Origin: Burkholderiales bacterium
GTDB taxonomy: Bacteria > Pseudomonadota > Gammaproteobacteria > Burkholderiales > Burkholderiaceae_C
Length of the DNA stretch: 39,478 nucleotides
Assembly (NCBI GenBank): GCA_025350145.1
Contig: JANXYH010000019.1
Coordinates: forward strand, 1 to 39,478
Direction of reading: 5' to 3'
The notes under the pieces were generated by a model that was not told the origin of the DNA, did not search any database, and saw nothing but the letters and a program-made list of their open reading frames with translations. The position numbers and the translations under genes were made by a program. Shown one piece after another: positions 16,848-25,715 of this stretch. Numbering within the stretch: position 1 is the stretch's first letter; each line of letters begins with the position of its first letter.

Positions 16848-18230
16848 ATGCACATCCACATCCTCGGCATCTGCGGCACCTTCATGGGCGGATTGGCGGC
16901 GATTGCCCGCGAGGCCGGGCACCGGGTGACGGGTTGCGACGCCAACGTCTACCCGCCTATGAGCGAGCAGTTGCGGGCGCTGGGCATTGAGCTGATCGAA
17001 GGCTGGGCACCGCAGCAGATGGCGTTGCAGCCCGACCAGTACGTGGTCGGCAACGTCGTGACCCGCGGCAACCCGCTGATGGAGGCGATCCTGGACGCCG
17101 GCGCCGATTACTGCAGCGGCCCGCAATGGCTGGCCGAACAGGTGCTGCGCGGCCGCCATGTGCTGGCGGTGGCGGGCACCCATGGCAAGACCACGACCAC
17201 GGCGATGCTGGCCTGGATCCTCGAGCGCGCCGGCCAGCAGCCCGGCTTCCTGGTCGGCGGCGTGCCGCTGAACTTCGGTGTGTCGGCGCGGCTCGGCCAG
17301 CCCGACGCGCCGTTTGTGATCGAGGCCGACGAGTACGACACCGCGTTTTTCGACAAGCGCAGCAAGTTCGTCCATTACCGGCCGCGCACCGTGATCCTGA
17401 ACAATCTCGAATACGACCACGCCGACATCTTTGTCGATCTGGCGGCCATCGAGACCCAGTTTCACCACCTCCTGCGCTGTGTGCCGGCGCGCGGCCGGGT
17501 GGTCGCCAACATCCGTGAGAAATCGCTGGACCGGGTGCTTGCCCGGGGCTGCTGGAGCGAGCTGCTGCGCTTCGGCGCCCGCAAGGAGGAGCCCGGCACG
17601 CTGCGCGCCCGGGGTGCGCCGCATGGCTTCGACGTGCTGCGCGGCAGCATGAAGGTCGGCCGGGTCGATTGGCCGCTGCTGGGCGAGCACAACCAGCTCA
17701 ACGCCCTGGCGGCGCTGGCCGCGGCCGAGCATGCCGGGGTGGCCTGCGACGTCGGCGCTGCGGCGCTGGCCAGCTTCGAGAACGTGCGGCGGCGACTGGA
17801 GCTGCGCGGCAGCGCCGCCGGGGTCGAGGTCTATGACGACTTTGCCCACCACCCGACCGCGATGCGCAGCACCATCGCCGGGCTGCGCCAGAAGCTGGAC
17901 CGCGCCCCGTCAGCGCCGGGCGCGCCGGCCGGGCGCATCCTGGCCGTGTTCGAGCCGCGCAGCAACACCATGAAGCTGGGCGAGATGAAGGACCGGCTGC
18001 CCTGGTCGCTGGAGGAAGCCGACCTGGCCTTCTGCCTGCAAGGCGACTATGGCTGGGACGCGGCCCAGGCGCTGGCGACGCTGGGCCGGCGCGCCAGCGT
18101 CGCCGGTTCGGTCGACGCCCTGGTGGCGCTGGTCGTCAAGGCCGCCCGGCCGGGCGACAAGCTGCTGGTGATGAGCAACGGCGGCTTCGGCGGGATCCAC
18201 GCCAAGCTGCTGGCGGCCCTGGCCGGCTGA
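16848..18230 (+). CDS. mpl: UDP-N-acetylmuramate:L-alanyl-gamma-D-glutamyl-meso-diaminopimelate ligase
   Basis: A peptidoglycan recycling ligase that joins the recovered tripeptide L-Ala-gamma-D-Glu-meso-DAP to UDP-MurNAc using ATP; cytoplasmic. The 460 residues match Mpl. The N-terminal Rossmann motif HILGICGTFMGGLAAIAREAG, with GxCGTFMGG rather than GIGGxGM, separates it from MurC. The ATP loop is GTHGKTTTTAM with Lys at about 114. Further Mur-ligase motifs are EADEYDTAFFDKRSKF, NNLEYDHADIF, GEHNQLNALAALAA and VYDDFAHHPTAM. It is monocistronic by spacing: 94 bp from the mutarotase and 77 bp to the exonuclease gene. It appears to have its own close promoter (TAGAAT) and no ribosome site. Confidence 0.95.
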   Translation: MHIHILGICGTFMGGLAAIAREAGHRVTGCDANVYPPMSEQLRALGIELIEGWAPQQMALQPDQYVVGNVVTRGNPLMEAILDAGADYCSGPQWLAEQVLRGRHVLAVAGTHGKTTTTAMLAWILERAGQQPGFLVGGVPLNFGVSARLGQPDAPFVIEADEYDTAFFDKRSKFVHYRPRTVILNNLEYDHADIFVDLAAIETQFHHLLRCVPARGRVVANIREKSLDRVLARGCWSELLRFGARKEEPGTLRARGAPHGFDVLRGSMKVGRVDWPLLGEHNQLNALAALAAAEHAGVACDVGAAALASFENVRRRLELRGSAAGVEVYDDFAHHPTAMRSTIAGLRQKLDRAPSAPGAPAGRILAVFEPRSNTMKLGEMKDRLPWSLEEADLAFCLQGDYGWDAAQALATLGRRASVAGSVDALVALVVKAARPGDKLLVMSNGGFGGIHAKLLAALAG

Positions 18231-18292
18231 ACGCCTGGGCGGCGGTGGTGCAGGCCGGGGCCTGCCGCCGGCCTTGGCGCAGGGCTTGCGGC

Positions 18293-18298
18293 GACAAT
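18293..18298 (+). promoter_or_regulatory. -10-like GACAAT just before the RNase II gene
   Basis: GACAAT, in the context GCGACAATCGCGCGCC, ends 9 nt before the ATG at 18308. There is no Shine-Dalgarno. It has the same layout as the elements before mpl, the unknown gene at 22286 and tldD. Confidence 0.4.
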
Positions 18299-18307
18299 CG
18301 CGCGCCT

Positions 18308-20389
18308 ATGTCCTCCTATGCCCTTTTCGACGAAGGCGGCAAGTTCCTTGCCGGCCGGGTGATGTCTGAAACCGATGCCTCGATCCAGGTCGAACTGGAG
18401 TCGGGCAAGCGCGTCAAGGTCAAATCGGCCAACCTGCTGCTGCGTTTTGCCGCGCCCGAGCCGGCCGCGCTGTTGGCCGCCGCACAGGCCCTGGCCGCCG
18501 AGATCGACCTGGAACTGGCCTGGGAATTTGCGCCCGAGGGCGATTTCGCCTTCGCCGACCTGGCACGCGAGTACTTCTCGGCCAAGGCCGGCCCCGAGCA
18601 GCAGGCGGCGGTGCTGTTCTGCGTCTTCGAGGCACCGCACTACTTTCGCCGCGCCGGCAAGGGCCTGTTCCGGAAGGCGCCGCAGGAGACCGTCAAGGCG
18701 GCCCTGCTGGCGATCGAGCGCAAGGCCCAGGTCGCGGCGCAGACCGAGGCCTGGACCCTGGCCCTCGTCAGCGGCGACTGCCCGGCGCCGATCAGCGAGC
18801 AGCTCTACCGCATATTGTTCAAACCCGACAAAAACGGGCCGGAATACAAGGCCGTGGTCGAGGCCGCGCGGCGGGCACAGAAGCCGCCGCTGGAGTTGCT
18901 CAAGGCCGCCGGGGCAATCGCCTCGCCCTACCAGTTCCATTGGCGGCGCTTTCTGGCCGAGCATTTCCCCAAGGGCACGGGCTTTGCCAGCCTGGTGGCA
19001 CCGCCGATCACCGAGGATCTGCCGCTGGCCACGCTGCGGGCCTTCTCAATCGACGATTCGAGCACCACCGAGATCGACGACGCGCTGTCGGTGCAGGGCC
19101 TGGGCACAGGCACGGTGGTGCTGGGCATCCACATCGCCGCGCCGGGGCTGGCGATCAAGCCGGATTCGGCGGTCGACAAGTTCGCCCGCGAGCGCATGTC
19201 CACGGTCTACCTGCCGGGCGGCAAGATCACCATGCTGCCCGAGGCGGTGGTCAACGCCTACACCCTGGTCGAGGGCCGCGATTGCCCGGCGTTGAGCCTG
19301 TATGCCCGCTTTGACGAGGCGACGCTGGCCCTGCAGGGCACCCAGACCCGGATCGAGCGGGTGCCGATTGCCGCCAACCTGCGCCACGACCGGCTGGACG
19401 GGCTGGTGACCGAGGCGGCGCTGACCGGCCAGGCGCCGGCCGACTACCCCTTTGCGGCGGAGCTGGCCTTCGCCTTCCGCCTGGCGCGGCAGCTCAAGGC
19501 GCAACGCGAGGTCGTCCGCGGCAAGCCCGAGAACTTCAACCGCCCGGACTACAACTTCCAGCTCACTGGCGCCGATGGCCAGGCGATCGTTGCCGAGCCC
19601 GATGGCAGCGAGACGGTGCAACTCAGCGAGCGCAGGCGCGGTGCGCCGCTGGACCTGATCGTCAGCGAGGCGATGATCCTGGCCAACAGCAGTTGGGGCG
19701 GCTTCATCGCCGAGTGCGGCGTGCCGGGCATCTACCGCAGCCAGGTCAGCCTGGCGCCGGGCAACAAGGTGCGGATGGGGGTGCGGCCGGCGCCACACGC
19801 TGGCATCGGGGTGGCGCAGTACGCCTGGTCGACCTCGCCTCTGCGGCGCTACACCGACCTGGTCAACCAGTGGCAGATCATCGCCGCTGCCCGCCATGGC
19901 GCGACCGCCGCGCTGGCCGCGCCGTTCAAGCCCAAGGACGCGATGCTGTTCTCGGTGATCTCGACCTTCGACGCCGCCTACAGCGCCTACAACGATTTCC
20001 AGAACACGGTCGAGCGATTCTGGGCGATGCGCTGGTTGCAGCAGCAAGGCCGGACCGAGATCGACGCTTCAGTGTTGCGCGACGGCCTGGTCCGCGCCGA
20101 CGCAGCGCCCCTGGTGTTCAAGGCGCTGGGCTGCGACGCCCTGCCGCGCGGCGCCCGGGTGCGGGTGCGCATCACCGGCTGCGATCTGCTGACCCTGGAG
20201 CTGCACGCCAGTCTGGCCGGGCGGCTCGACGATGCAGCAGCGCCGGCCCTGGCCGAGCCGGCCGATGAGGCCGACGACGACAGCGCCGCCGCCGCGCCTC
20301 TGGCGCTGGCGATCGGGCTGGGCGAGGCCGAGCCAGTCGATGCCGGCGCCGATGGCCAGGCAGCGCCAGCGCTGGCCGGCGTCGGCTAA
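18308..20389 (+). CDS. RNB-domain 3'-5' exoribonuclease (RNase II family)
   Basis: A processive 3'-to-5' RNA-degrading enzyme. The 693 residues begin with MSSYALFDEGGKFLAGRVM, a beta-barrel N-domain of the Rnb-like group found in beta-proteobacteria. The catalytic RNB domain has the acidic cluster FSIDDSSTTEIDDALS (Asp249, Asp250, Asp257, Asp258), which holds the two catalytic metals. It then shows GIHIAAPGLAI, RMSTVYLPGGKITMLPE, and GVAQYAWSTSPLRRYTDLVNQ with the substrate-contacting Arg residues. The last about 60 residues are Ala/Asp/Glu-rich and look disordered; a clear S1 domain is not obvious. RNase R is unlikely because the length and N-terminal domains differ. A TonB-family gene follows 56 bp later. 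Confidence 0.9.
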   Translation: MSSYALFDEGGKFLAGRVMSETDASIQVELESGKRVKVKSANLLLRFAAPEPAALLAAAQALAAEIDLELAWEFAPEGDFAFADLAREYFSAKAGPEQQAAVLFCVFEAPHYFRRAGKGLFRKAPQETVKAALLAIERKAQVAAQTEAWTLALVSGDCPAPISEQLYRILFKPDKNGPEYKAVVEAARRAQKPPLELLKAAGAIASPYQFHWRRFLAEHFPKGTGFASLVAPPITEDLPLATLRAFSIDDSSTTEIDDALSVQGLGTGTVVLGIHIAAPGLAIKPDSAVDKFARERMSTVYLPGGKITMLPEAVVNAYTLVEGRDCPALSLYARFDEATLALQGTQTRIERVPIAANLRHDRLDGLVTEAALTGQAPADYPFAAELAFAFRLARQLKAQREVVRGKPENFNRPDYNFQLTGADGQAIVAEPDGSETVQLSERRRGAPLDLIVSEAMILANSSWGGFIAECGVPGIYRSQVSLAPGNKVRMGVRPAPHAGIGVAQYAWSTSPLRRYTDLVNQWQIIAAARHGATAALAAPFKPKDAMLFSVISTFDAAYSAYNDFQNTVERFWAMRWLQQQGRTEIDASVLRDGLVRADAAPLVFKALGCDALPRGARVRVRITGCDLLTLELHASLAGRLDDAAAPALAEPADEADDDSAAAAPLALAIGLGEAEPVDAGADGQAAPALAGVG

Positions 20390-20445
20390 GGCAGCCGGGC
20401 GACAGCGCCGACCCGGCCACGCCGCGCCAGGCCTGAAGCACGCCC

Positions 20446-21462
20446 ATGGCCTCGGTCAAGACCCTGAGCCCGTCACTGCAGTCAAAGGCGGCGCGCAGGA
20501 CCGCTGCCGCCCCTGCCGCCCGGCAGCGGCCAGCCCGGCCCGAGCTGTCCACCCAGCCGTCAACCCAGCGACCGCCGACAGCGGCACGCCTGCCGCTGCT
20601 GCACTGGGCCAGGCTCAGCAGCCTGCAGGTGGCGCTGCTGGTGTCGCTCGGCCTGCATGCGGCGCTGCTGCTGCTGCGCGTGGTCGATCCACAGCGCTTC
20701 GAGCGGATGTTCAGCGACACGCCGCTGGAGGTGGTCCTGGTCAACGCCAGAGGCCCATCGGCACCCAGCCAGGCTCAGGCGCTGGCCCAGTCCTCGCTGG
20801 CCGGCGGCGGTGACGCTGCGGCCGGCCGCGCCACCTCGCCGCTGCCGTTCAGCGCCGAGACGGCGATGGGCGATGCCAGTGACGACACCCACCGCCGCGC
20901 CAACGCGGTGGCGCTGTCGCCCGCGCTGCAACTGCTGGCCCAGGTGCAGCGCGAGTTGGCATTGCAGCCCCCACCAGATCCGCGCGCGGCCCAGGGCAGC
21001 GCCGAGCAGCGCGACAGCGAAGAGCGGCGGCGCCAGTTGCTCAAACAGTTGGCCGAGATCGAGCGCCGCATCAACGAGGACAACGCCAGCCCGAAGAAGC
21101 GCTTCGTCAGCCCGGCCACCCGCGAAGTCGTCTACGCCCAGTACTACGACCAGTTGCGGCGGCGGATCGAGGAGCGCGGCACACGCGACTTTCCGGCCCA
21201 GCAGGGCCACAAGCTGTACGGCGAGCTGACGATGAACATCACCGTCGATGCCCGTGGCCGGCTGCTGGACACCGAGATCCTGTCGGGCTCGGGCCAGGCC
21301 GCGCTCGACCGCCAGGCGGTGGCCATCGTCCGCGCGGCGGCGCCTTTCGGCGCGTTCTCGGCCGGCATGCGGCGCCAGGCCGACCAGATCGTCGTCACCT
21401 CGCGCTTTCGCTTCACCCGCGACGAGGGCGTTGCGGCAAGCGTCGGCGGGGCCGGTGGCTGA
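20446..21462 (+). CDS. TonB-family energy transducer protein
   Basis: An inner-membrane-anchored periplasmic protein of the TonB superfamily, 338 residues. An Ala/Pro-rich cytoplasmic lead is followed by one membrane helix, LQVALLVSLGLHAALLLL, at about residues 60-78. A long Ala/Gln/Arg-rich periplasmic spacer with a predicted coiled coil (about 165-215, RRQLLKQLAEIERRINED) comes next. The C-terminal TonB-like domain contains YYDQLRRRIEERGTRDFP, YGELTMNITVDARGRLLDTEILSGSG and AAPFGAFS. The lead/helix/spacer/C-domain plan is that of TonB or TolA-like transducers; no exbB/exbD genes are nearby, so the partner is unknown. Its stop overlaps the mtgA start by 8 bp, so the two genes are probably translationally coupled. 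Confidence 0.82.
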   Translation: MASVKTLSPSLQSKAARRTAAAPAARQRPARPELSTQPSTQRPPTAARLPLLHWARLSSLQVALLVSLGLHAALLLLRVVDPQRFERMFSDTPLEVVLVNARGPSAPSQAQALAQSSLAGGGDAAAGRATSPLPFSAETAMGDASDDTHRRANAVALSPALQLLAQVQRELALQPPPDPRAAQGSAEQRDSEERRRQLLKQLAEIERRINEDNASPKKRFVSPATREVVYAQYYDQLRRRIEERGTRDFPAQQGHKLYGELTMNITVDARGRLLDTEILSGSGQAALDRQAVAIVRAAAPFGAFSAGMRRQADQIVVTSRFRFTRDEGVAASVGGAGG

Positions 21463-22258
21463 GGCCGCGCGGCCGCCACGCTGGTGGGCCGAACTGGCCC
21501 GTTTGGCGGCGATGCTGCTGCTGTGTACGCTGGCGCTGCAGGCCGTGTTCATCGGCCGGATCGCTCTGATGGCGCTGCTTGACCCGCAATCGACGAGCTT
21601 TCAGCGCAGCGAGGCCTGGCGCCTGCTGGCGACCCGACAGCGCCTGGATTGGCACCAGCACTGGGTCGACGACAGCCGCATCGCCGCCACGCTCAAGCGC
21701 GCCGTGGTCGCCAGCGAGGACGCCGCCTTCGCCAGCCACCACGGCCTGGACTGGGAGGCGCTGCAAAAAGCCTGGGAGCGCAACCAGCGCTCGGCCACAA
21801 GATCGCCGCGCCGGGCCCTGCCCGAGCCTGGGGCGACGACCACGACCGAAGGCGGCCACCGGGCCGGAGGCCGGCCCAAGACCGAGCCCAAGGTCGTTGG
21901 CGGATCGACCATCAGCCAGCAGTTGGCCAAGAATTTGCTGCTCTCGGGCGAGCGCACCCTGCCGCGCAAGGCGCAGGAGTTCGTGCTGACGCTGGCACTG
22001 GAGTCGCTGTTGAGCAAACGCCGGATGCTGGAGATCTACCTCAACAGCGTCGAATGGGGCGAGGGCGTGTTCGGCGCCGAGGCCGCGGCCCGGCAATACG
22101 CTCGCCTGCCAGCGGCCCAGCTCGACACCGCCACCGCCGCGCGCCTGGCGGTGATGCTGCCGGCGCCCAAACGCTTCGAGCGCAACCCGCAGTCGGCCTA
22201 CATCCTGGCGCGCGCCCAGGTCATCGCCGCCCGGATGCCGGCGGTGGTGCTGCCCTGA
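21455..22258 (+). CDS. mtgA: Monofunctional biosynthetic peptidoglycan transglycosylase
   Basis: A membrane-anchored GT51 glycosyltransferase that polymerises lipid II into glycan strands. The chosen GTG start at 21455 overlaps the TonB-gene stop and is preceded by GGCGGGG. It gives 267 residues with one membrane helix at about 16-42. The first catalytic Glu is Glu88 in VVASEDAAFASHHGLDW. The second conserved region is GGSTISQQLAKNLLLSGERTLPRKAQE, followed by LEIYLNSVEWGEGVFGAEAAARQY. Between them, residues 111-147 form a polar Pro/Thr/Arg/Gly-rich insertion absent from typical MtgA, which is normally about 230-240 residues. No gene lies between this and the TonB gene, where many relatives carry aroE. 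Confidence 0.9.
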   Translation: MAEAARPPRWWAELARLAAMLLLCTLALQAVFIGRIALMALLDPQSTSFQRSEAWRLLATRQRLDWHQHWVDDSRIAATLKRAVVASEDAAFASHHGLDWEALQKAWERNQRSATRSPRRALPEPGATTTTEGGHRAGGRPKTEPKVVGGSTISQQLAKNLLLSGERTLPRKAQEFVLTLALESLLSKRRMLEIYLNSVEWGEGVFGAEAAARQYARLPAAQLDTATAARLAVMLPAPKRFERNPQSAYILARAQVIAARMPAVVLP

Positions 22259-22272
22259 GATTGGCAGGCGCC

Positions 22273-22278
22273 TAAAAT
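22273..22278 (+). promoter_or_regulatory. -10-like TAAAAT before the gene at 22286
   Basis: TAAAAT in the context CCTAAAATCGAGACG ends 7 nt before the ATG at 22286. It matches the -10 consensus at five of six positions. No good -35 was seen. The layout suggests a very short or absent 5' leader. Confidence 0.45.
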
Positions 22279-22285
22279 CGAGACG

Positions 22286-22924
22286 ATGTCCGCCGCCCAA
22301 CTTGCTGAGATCGCAGCCAGCGCTGCCAGGCTGGTGGTCGAAGACGGCATGGAGTACGCCGAGGCCAAGCGCAAGGCCGCCCAGGCTATCACCCGCCGTG
22401 GCAACGGCCGGGGCGTCGAGCTGCCGGGCAATGAACAGGTCGAGGACGAGGTGCGCAACCACCTCGCACTGTTTTGTGCCGAGCACCAGCCGGCCGAACT
22501 TCGGGCGCTGCGCGACCTGGCCCTGGTCTGGATGTTGCGACTGAGCGAATTTCGCCCGCACCTGGGCGGCGCGGTCTGGCGCGGCACCGCCACCCGCTTG
22601 TCGGCGCTGCACATCGATCTGTATTGCGACGACGCCAAGACAGCCGAAATTGGTTTGCTCAACCGTGGCATCGCCTTCTCGCTGCACAGCCAAGCCGCCG
22701 GGCGCGATGGACGCGGTGGGCAGGGTCCGGACGTGCTCAGCCTGTGCGTACGACGCCCCGGCCTGGCCGATCCGGTGACGATTTTTCTGACCGTGCGCGA
22801 CCACGACGAGCTGCGCGGCGCGCTCAAGCCCGACGCGCGCGGCCGCAGTTGGCGCGGCGACAGCGTCGCGCTGCGACGGTTGCTCAGCGCGCCAGCCGCG
22901 CATGACCTGCCGTTGGAGGCCTGA
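22286..22924 (+). CDS. Conserved-looking protein of unknown function
   Basis: A 212-residue soluble protein that I do not recognise. It begins MSAAQLAEIAASAARLVVED, an alpha-helical N-terminal half with GMEYAEAKRKAAQAI and a charged VEDEVRNHLALF segment. A mixed alpha/beta half follows: SALHIDLYCDDAKTAEIGLLNRGIAF, VLSLCVRRPGLADPVTIFLTVRDHDELRGALKP. The LNRG and YCDD patches hint at a compact nucleotidyltransferase-like fold, but that is a guess. No signal peptide or membrane segment is present. Third-position GC matches its neighbours, so it is a genuine resident gene. The TlpA-like gene starts 2 bp after its stop (TGAGCATG), implying cotranscription and perhaps coupling. Confidence 0.75.
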   Translation: MSAAQLAEIAASAARLVVEDGMEYAEAKRKAAQAITRRGNGRGVELPGNEQVEDEVRNHLALFCAEHQPAELRALRDLALVWMLRLSEFRPHLGGAVWRGTATRLSALHIDLYCDDAKTAEIGLLNRGIAFSLHSQAAGRDGRGGQGPDVLSLCVRRPGLADPVTIFLTVRDHDELRGALKPDARGRSWRGDSVALRRLLSAPAAHDLPLEA

Positions 22925-22926
22925 GC

Positions 22927-23448
22927 ATGATGGACCGCCGCCGCTGGCTTACCGGCAGCATTGCCGGCGGTGCTGCGCTCGCCGGCGCTGGCATGGCCTG
23001 GTGGCATGCCGATGCCGGGGCGTCGCCTGACCTGACCGAGATGTGGGCGATGCACTTCGAGCGCCCCGGCGGCGGCGAGTTGGACATGGCGACCCTGCGC
23101 GGCAAGCCCCTGCTGATCAACTTTTGGGCCACCTGGTGCGCACCCTGCCTGCGCGAGTTGCCGGCCTTGGACGCCTTCCATCGCCAGTTCCAGGCCAAGG
23201 GCTGGCAGGTGCTGGGCCTGGCGGTCGACGCAGCGATCCCGGTGCGCGAGTTCCTGACCAAGGTCAAGGTCAACTACCTGATCGCCCTGGCCGGGCTGGA
23301 CGGCACTGACCTGATCGCCCAGCTTGGCAATCTGCAGGGCGGCCTGCCGTTTTCAGTGGTGATCGACAGCCAGGGCAAGCTCGCGCAGCGGCGCATGGGC
23401 GAGACCAACCTGGCCGAGCTGACAGCCTGGGCCAAGCAGACCCAGTGA
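22927..23448 (+). CDS. TlpA-like periplasmic thioredoxin-fold disulfide oxidoreductase
   Basis: A 173-residue membrane-tethered or exported thiol-disulfide protein. The N-terminus [23 protein letters not shown] is a basic region plus hydrophobic signal/anchor. The thioredoxin fold follows with the active site [15 protein letters not shown] (CxxC, Cys-Ala-Pro-Cys), the [14 protein letters not shown] segment with the expected cis-Pro, and a C-terminal helix. TlpA/ResA relatives reduce cytochrome c apoproteins or copper-site cysteines; the client here is unknown. Two adjacent ATG codons (22927 and 22930) could both be starts. It is the last gene of a short unit with the unknown gene upstream, and a terminator lies 31 bp after its stop. 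Confidence 0.9.
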   Translation: MMDRRRWLTGSIAGGAALAGAGMAWWHADAGASPDLTEMWAMHFERPGGGELDMATLRGKPLLINFWATWCAPCLRELPALDAFHRQFQAKGWQVLGLAVDAAIPVREFLTKVKVNYLIALAGLDGTDLIAQLGNLQGGLPFSVVIDSQGKLAQRRMGETNLAELTAWAKQTQ

Positions 23449-23478
23449 TCGGCCGCTTGGCGGCAAACCTGCGCGAAC

Positions 23479-23499
23479 GGCTGCCAACGCAGCCTTTTT
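23479..23499 (+). terminator. Intrinsic terminator after the TlpA-like gene
   Basis: GGCTGC (23479-23484), loop CAAC, GCAGCC (23489-23494), then TTTTT (23495-23499). A 6-bp perfect GC-rich stem followed by a T-run is a short but standard rho-independent terminator for the plus strand. Confidence 0.7.
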
Positions 23500-23536
23500 G
23501 CCGGCCATTGGCGCCTTTTCCACGAGCCACGGCGAT

Positions 23537-23588
23537 GCCTGCAAAGGATTGCAGGCGCGTTCTGACGCCGATCTGCGTGTGACACAAT
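23537..23588 (+). promoter_or_regulatory. Inverted repeat and candidate promoter upstream of accB
   Basis: GCCTGCAA (23537-23544) and TTGCAGGC (23549-23556) are exact inverted repeats with a 4-nt loop. They lie just upstream of a candidate promoter, TTCTGA (23560-23565), a 17-bp spacer, and CACAAT (23583-23588). That would leave a leader of about 130 nt before the accB ATG at 23726. The palindrome is well placed for an operator. The rest of the 277-bp tlpA-accB gap shows no gene. Confidence 0.45.
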
Positions 23589-23725
23589 CGCGCCCCTTTG
23601 GAAGCTTTCGGCTGGCGCGCGAGCCAGCCCGGCCAACTCCCTTGGCTCAGCCCGGACGGCGGCAACGCCGCGATTGGGCGCGACCAATCCGGTGTGGCCC
23701 GACCCCAGCGCAAGGAGCACAAGGC

Positions 23726-24163
23726 ATGGACCTGCGAAAACTCAAGACTCTGGTCGATCTGGTGTCCGACTCGAACATCACCGAGCTTGAGATCACCGAC
23801 GCCGAAGGCAAGGTGCGGATCGTCAAAGCCACCCCCATCCAGACTGTGCTGGCCGCCGCCGCGCCGCCACCGTCGCTGGTCGCGCTGCCCGGCCAGGCGG
23901 CTGCGGCCCCGGCCGAGCCCGAGCCCATCGGCCAGACCGTCAAGTCGCCGATGGTCGGCACCTTCTACCGCGCCTCCAGTCCAGGCGCCAAGCCCTTGGT
24001 CGAGGTGGGCCAGGCGATCAAGGCCGGCGAGGCGATCTGCATCATCGAGGCGATGAAGATCATGAACGAGATCGAGTCCGATGCCAGCGGCACGGTCACC
24101 CGGGTGCTGGTCGAGAACGGCCAGGCGGTCGAGTTCGGCCAGCCACTGTTCGTCGTCGCCTGA
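23726..24163 (+). CDS. accB: Acetyl-CoA carboxylase biotin carboxyl carrier protein
   Basis: The biotinylated carrier subunit of acetyl-CoA carboxylase, the first committed step of fatty-acid synthesis. The 145 residues show the family start [20 protein letters not shown], then an Ala/Pro-rich linker (about 50-72). The C-terminal biotinyl domain carries the thumb [16 protein letters not shown] and the biotin site [12 protein letters not shown] with the acceptor Lys at 111. The ATG at 23726 is chosen because AAGGAG lies at 23712-23717, 8 nt upstream. accC follows, but with 124 bp in between rather than the usual short gap, because of a broken duplicate of the accC start. Confidence 0.96.
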   Translation: MDLRKLKTLVDLVSDSNITELEITDAEGKVRIVKATPIQTVLAAAAPPPSLVALPGQAAAAPAEPEPIGQTVKSPMVGTFYRASSPGAKPLVEVGQAIKAGEAICIIEAMKIMNEIESDASGTVTRVLVENGQAVEFGQPLFVVA

Positions 24164-24175
24164 GCACCCTGGCCG

Positions 24176-24265
24176 ATGTTCAAGAAGATCCTCATCGCCA
24201 ACCGCGGCGAACGCGCCGCAGGCGCGGCGGCGAAGCCACATTGCCCTGCGTGCGCAGCACGCTGA
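24176..24265 (+). pseudogene. Broken duplicate of the accC 5' end, with a 28-bp hairpin insertion
   Basis: The ATG at 24176 opens [12 protein letters not shown], identical to the first 12 residues of intact AccC; the 36 nt differ from it at five sites, all synonymous. At 24212-24239 a 28-bp segment intervenes, containing the perfect hairpin CGCGCC-GCA-GGCGCG, and shifts the frame. Homology then resumes at 24240 as IALRAQHA against IALRIQRA of AccC. As read from the ATG, the frame is a 29-codon ORF ending at TGA 24263-24265. The resumed segment forms a second hairpin, GCGTGC-GCA-GCACGC. It may be a dead relic, or it may act as a leader ORF for accC. Confidence 0.85.
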
Positions 24266-24287
24266 GGGCGATTTCGCCGAGCCCACC

Positions 24288-25637
<1,350 letters not shown>

Positions 25638-25715
25638 CGTCGACTGGCCGCAAGCCTCTGGCGATGCGCCACCTGAGCCGTCCCCTGGCTGGGCCTTTGC
25701 TGCCGCCACCGCACC

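Noticed and set aside
18531-24277. GAGGGCGATTTCGCC shared between the RNase II gene and the accB-accC spacer
   Set aside because: A 15-bp match between two places in 39 kb of high-GC sequence is expected by chance, and both encode a similar Gly-Asp-Phe-Ala string.
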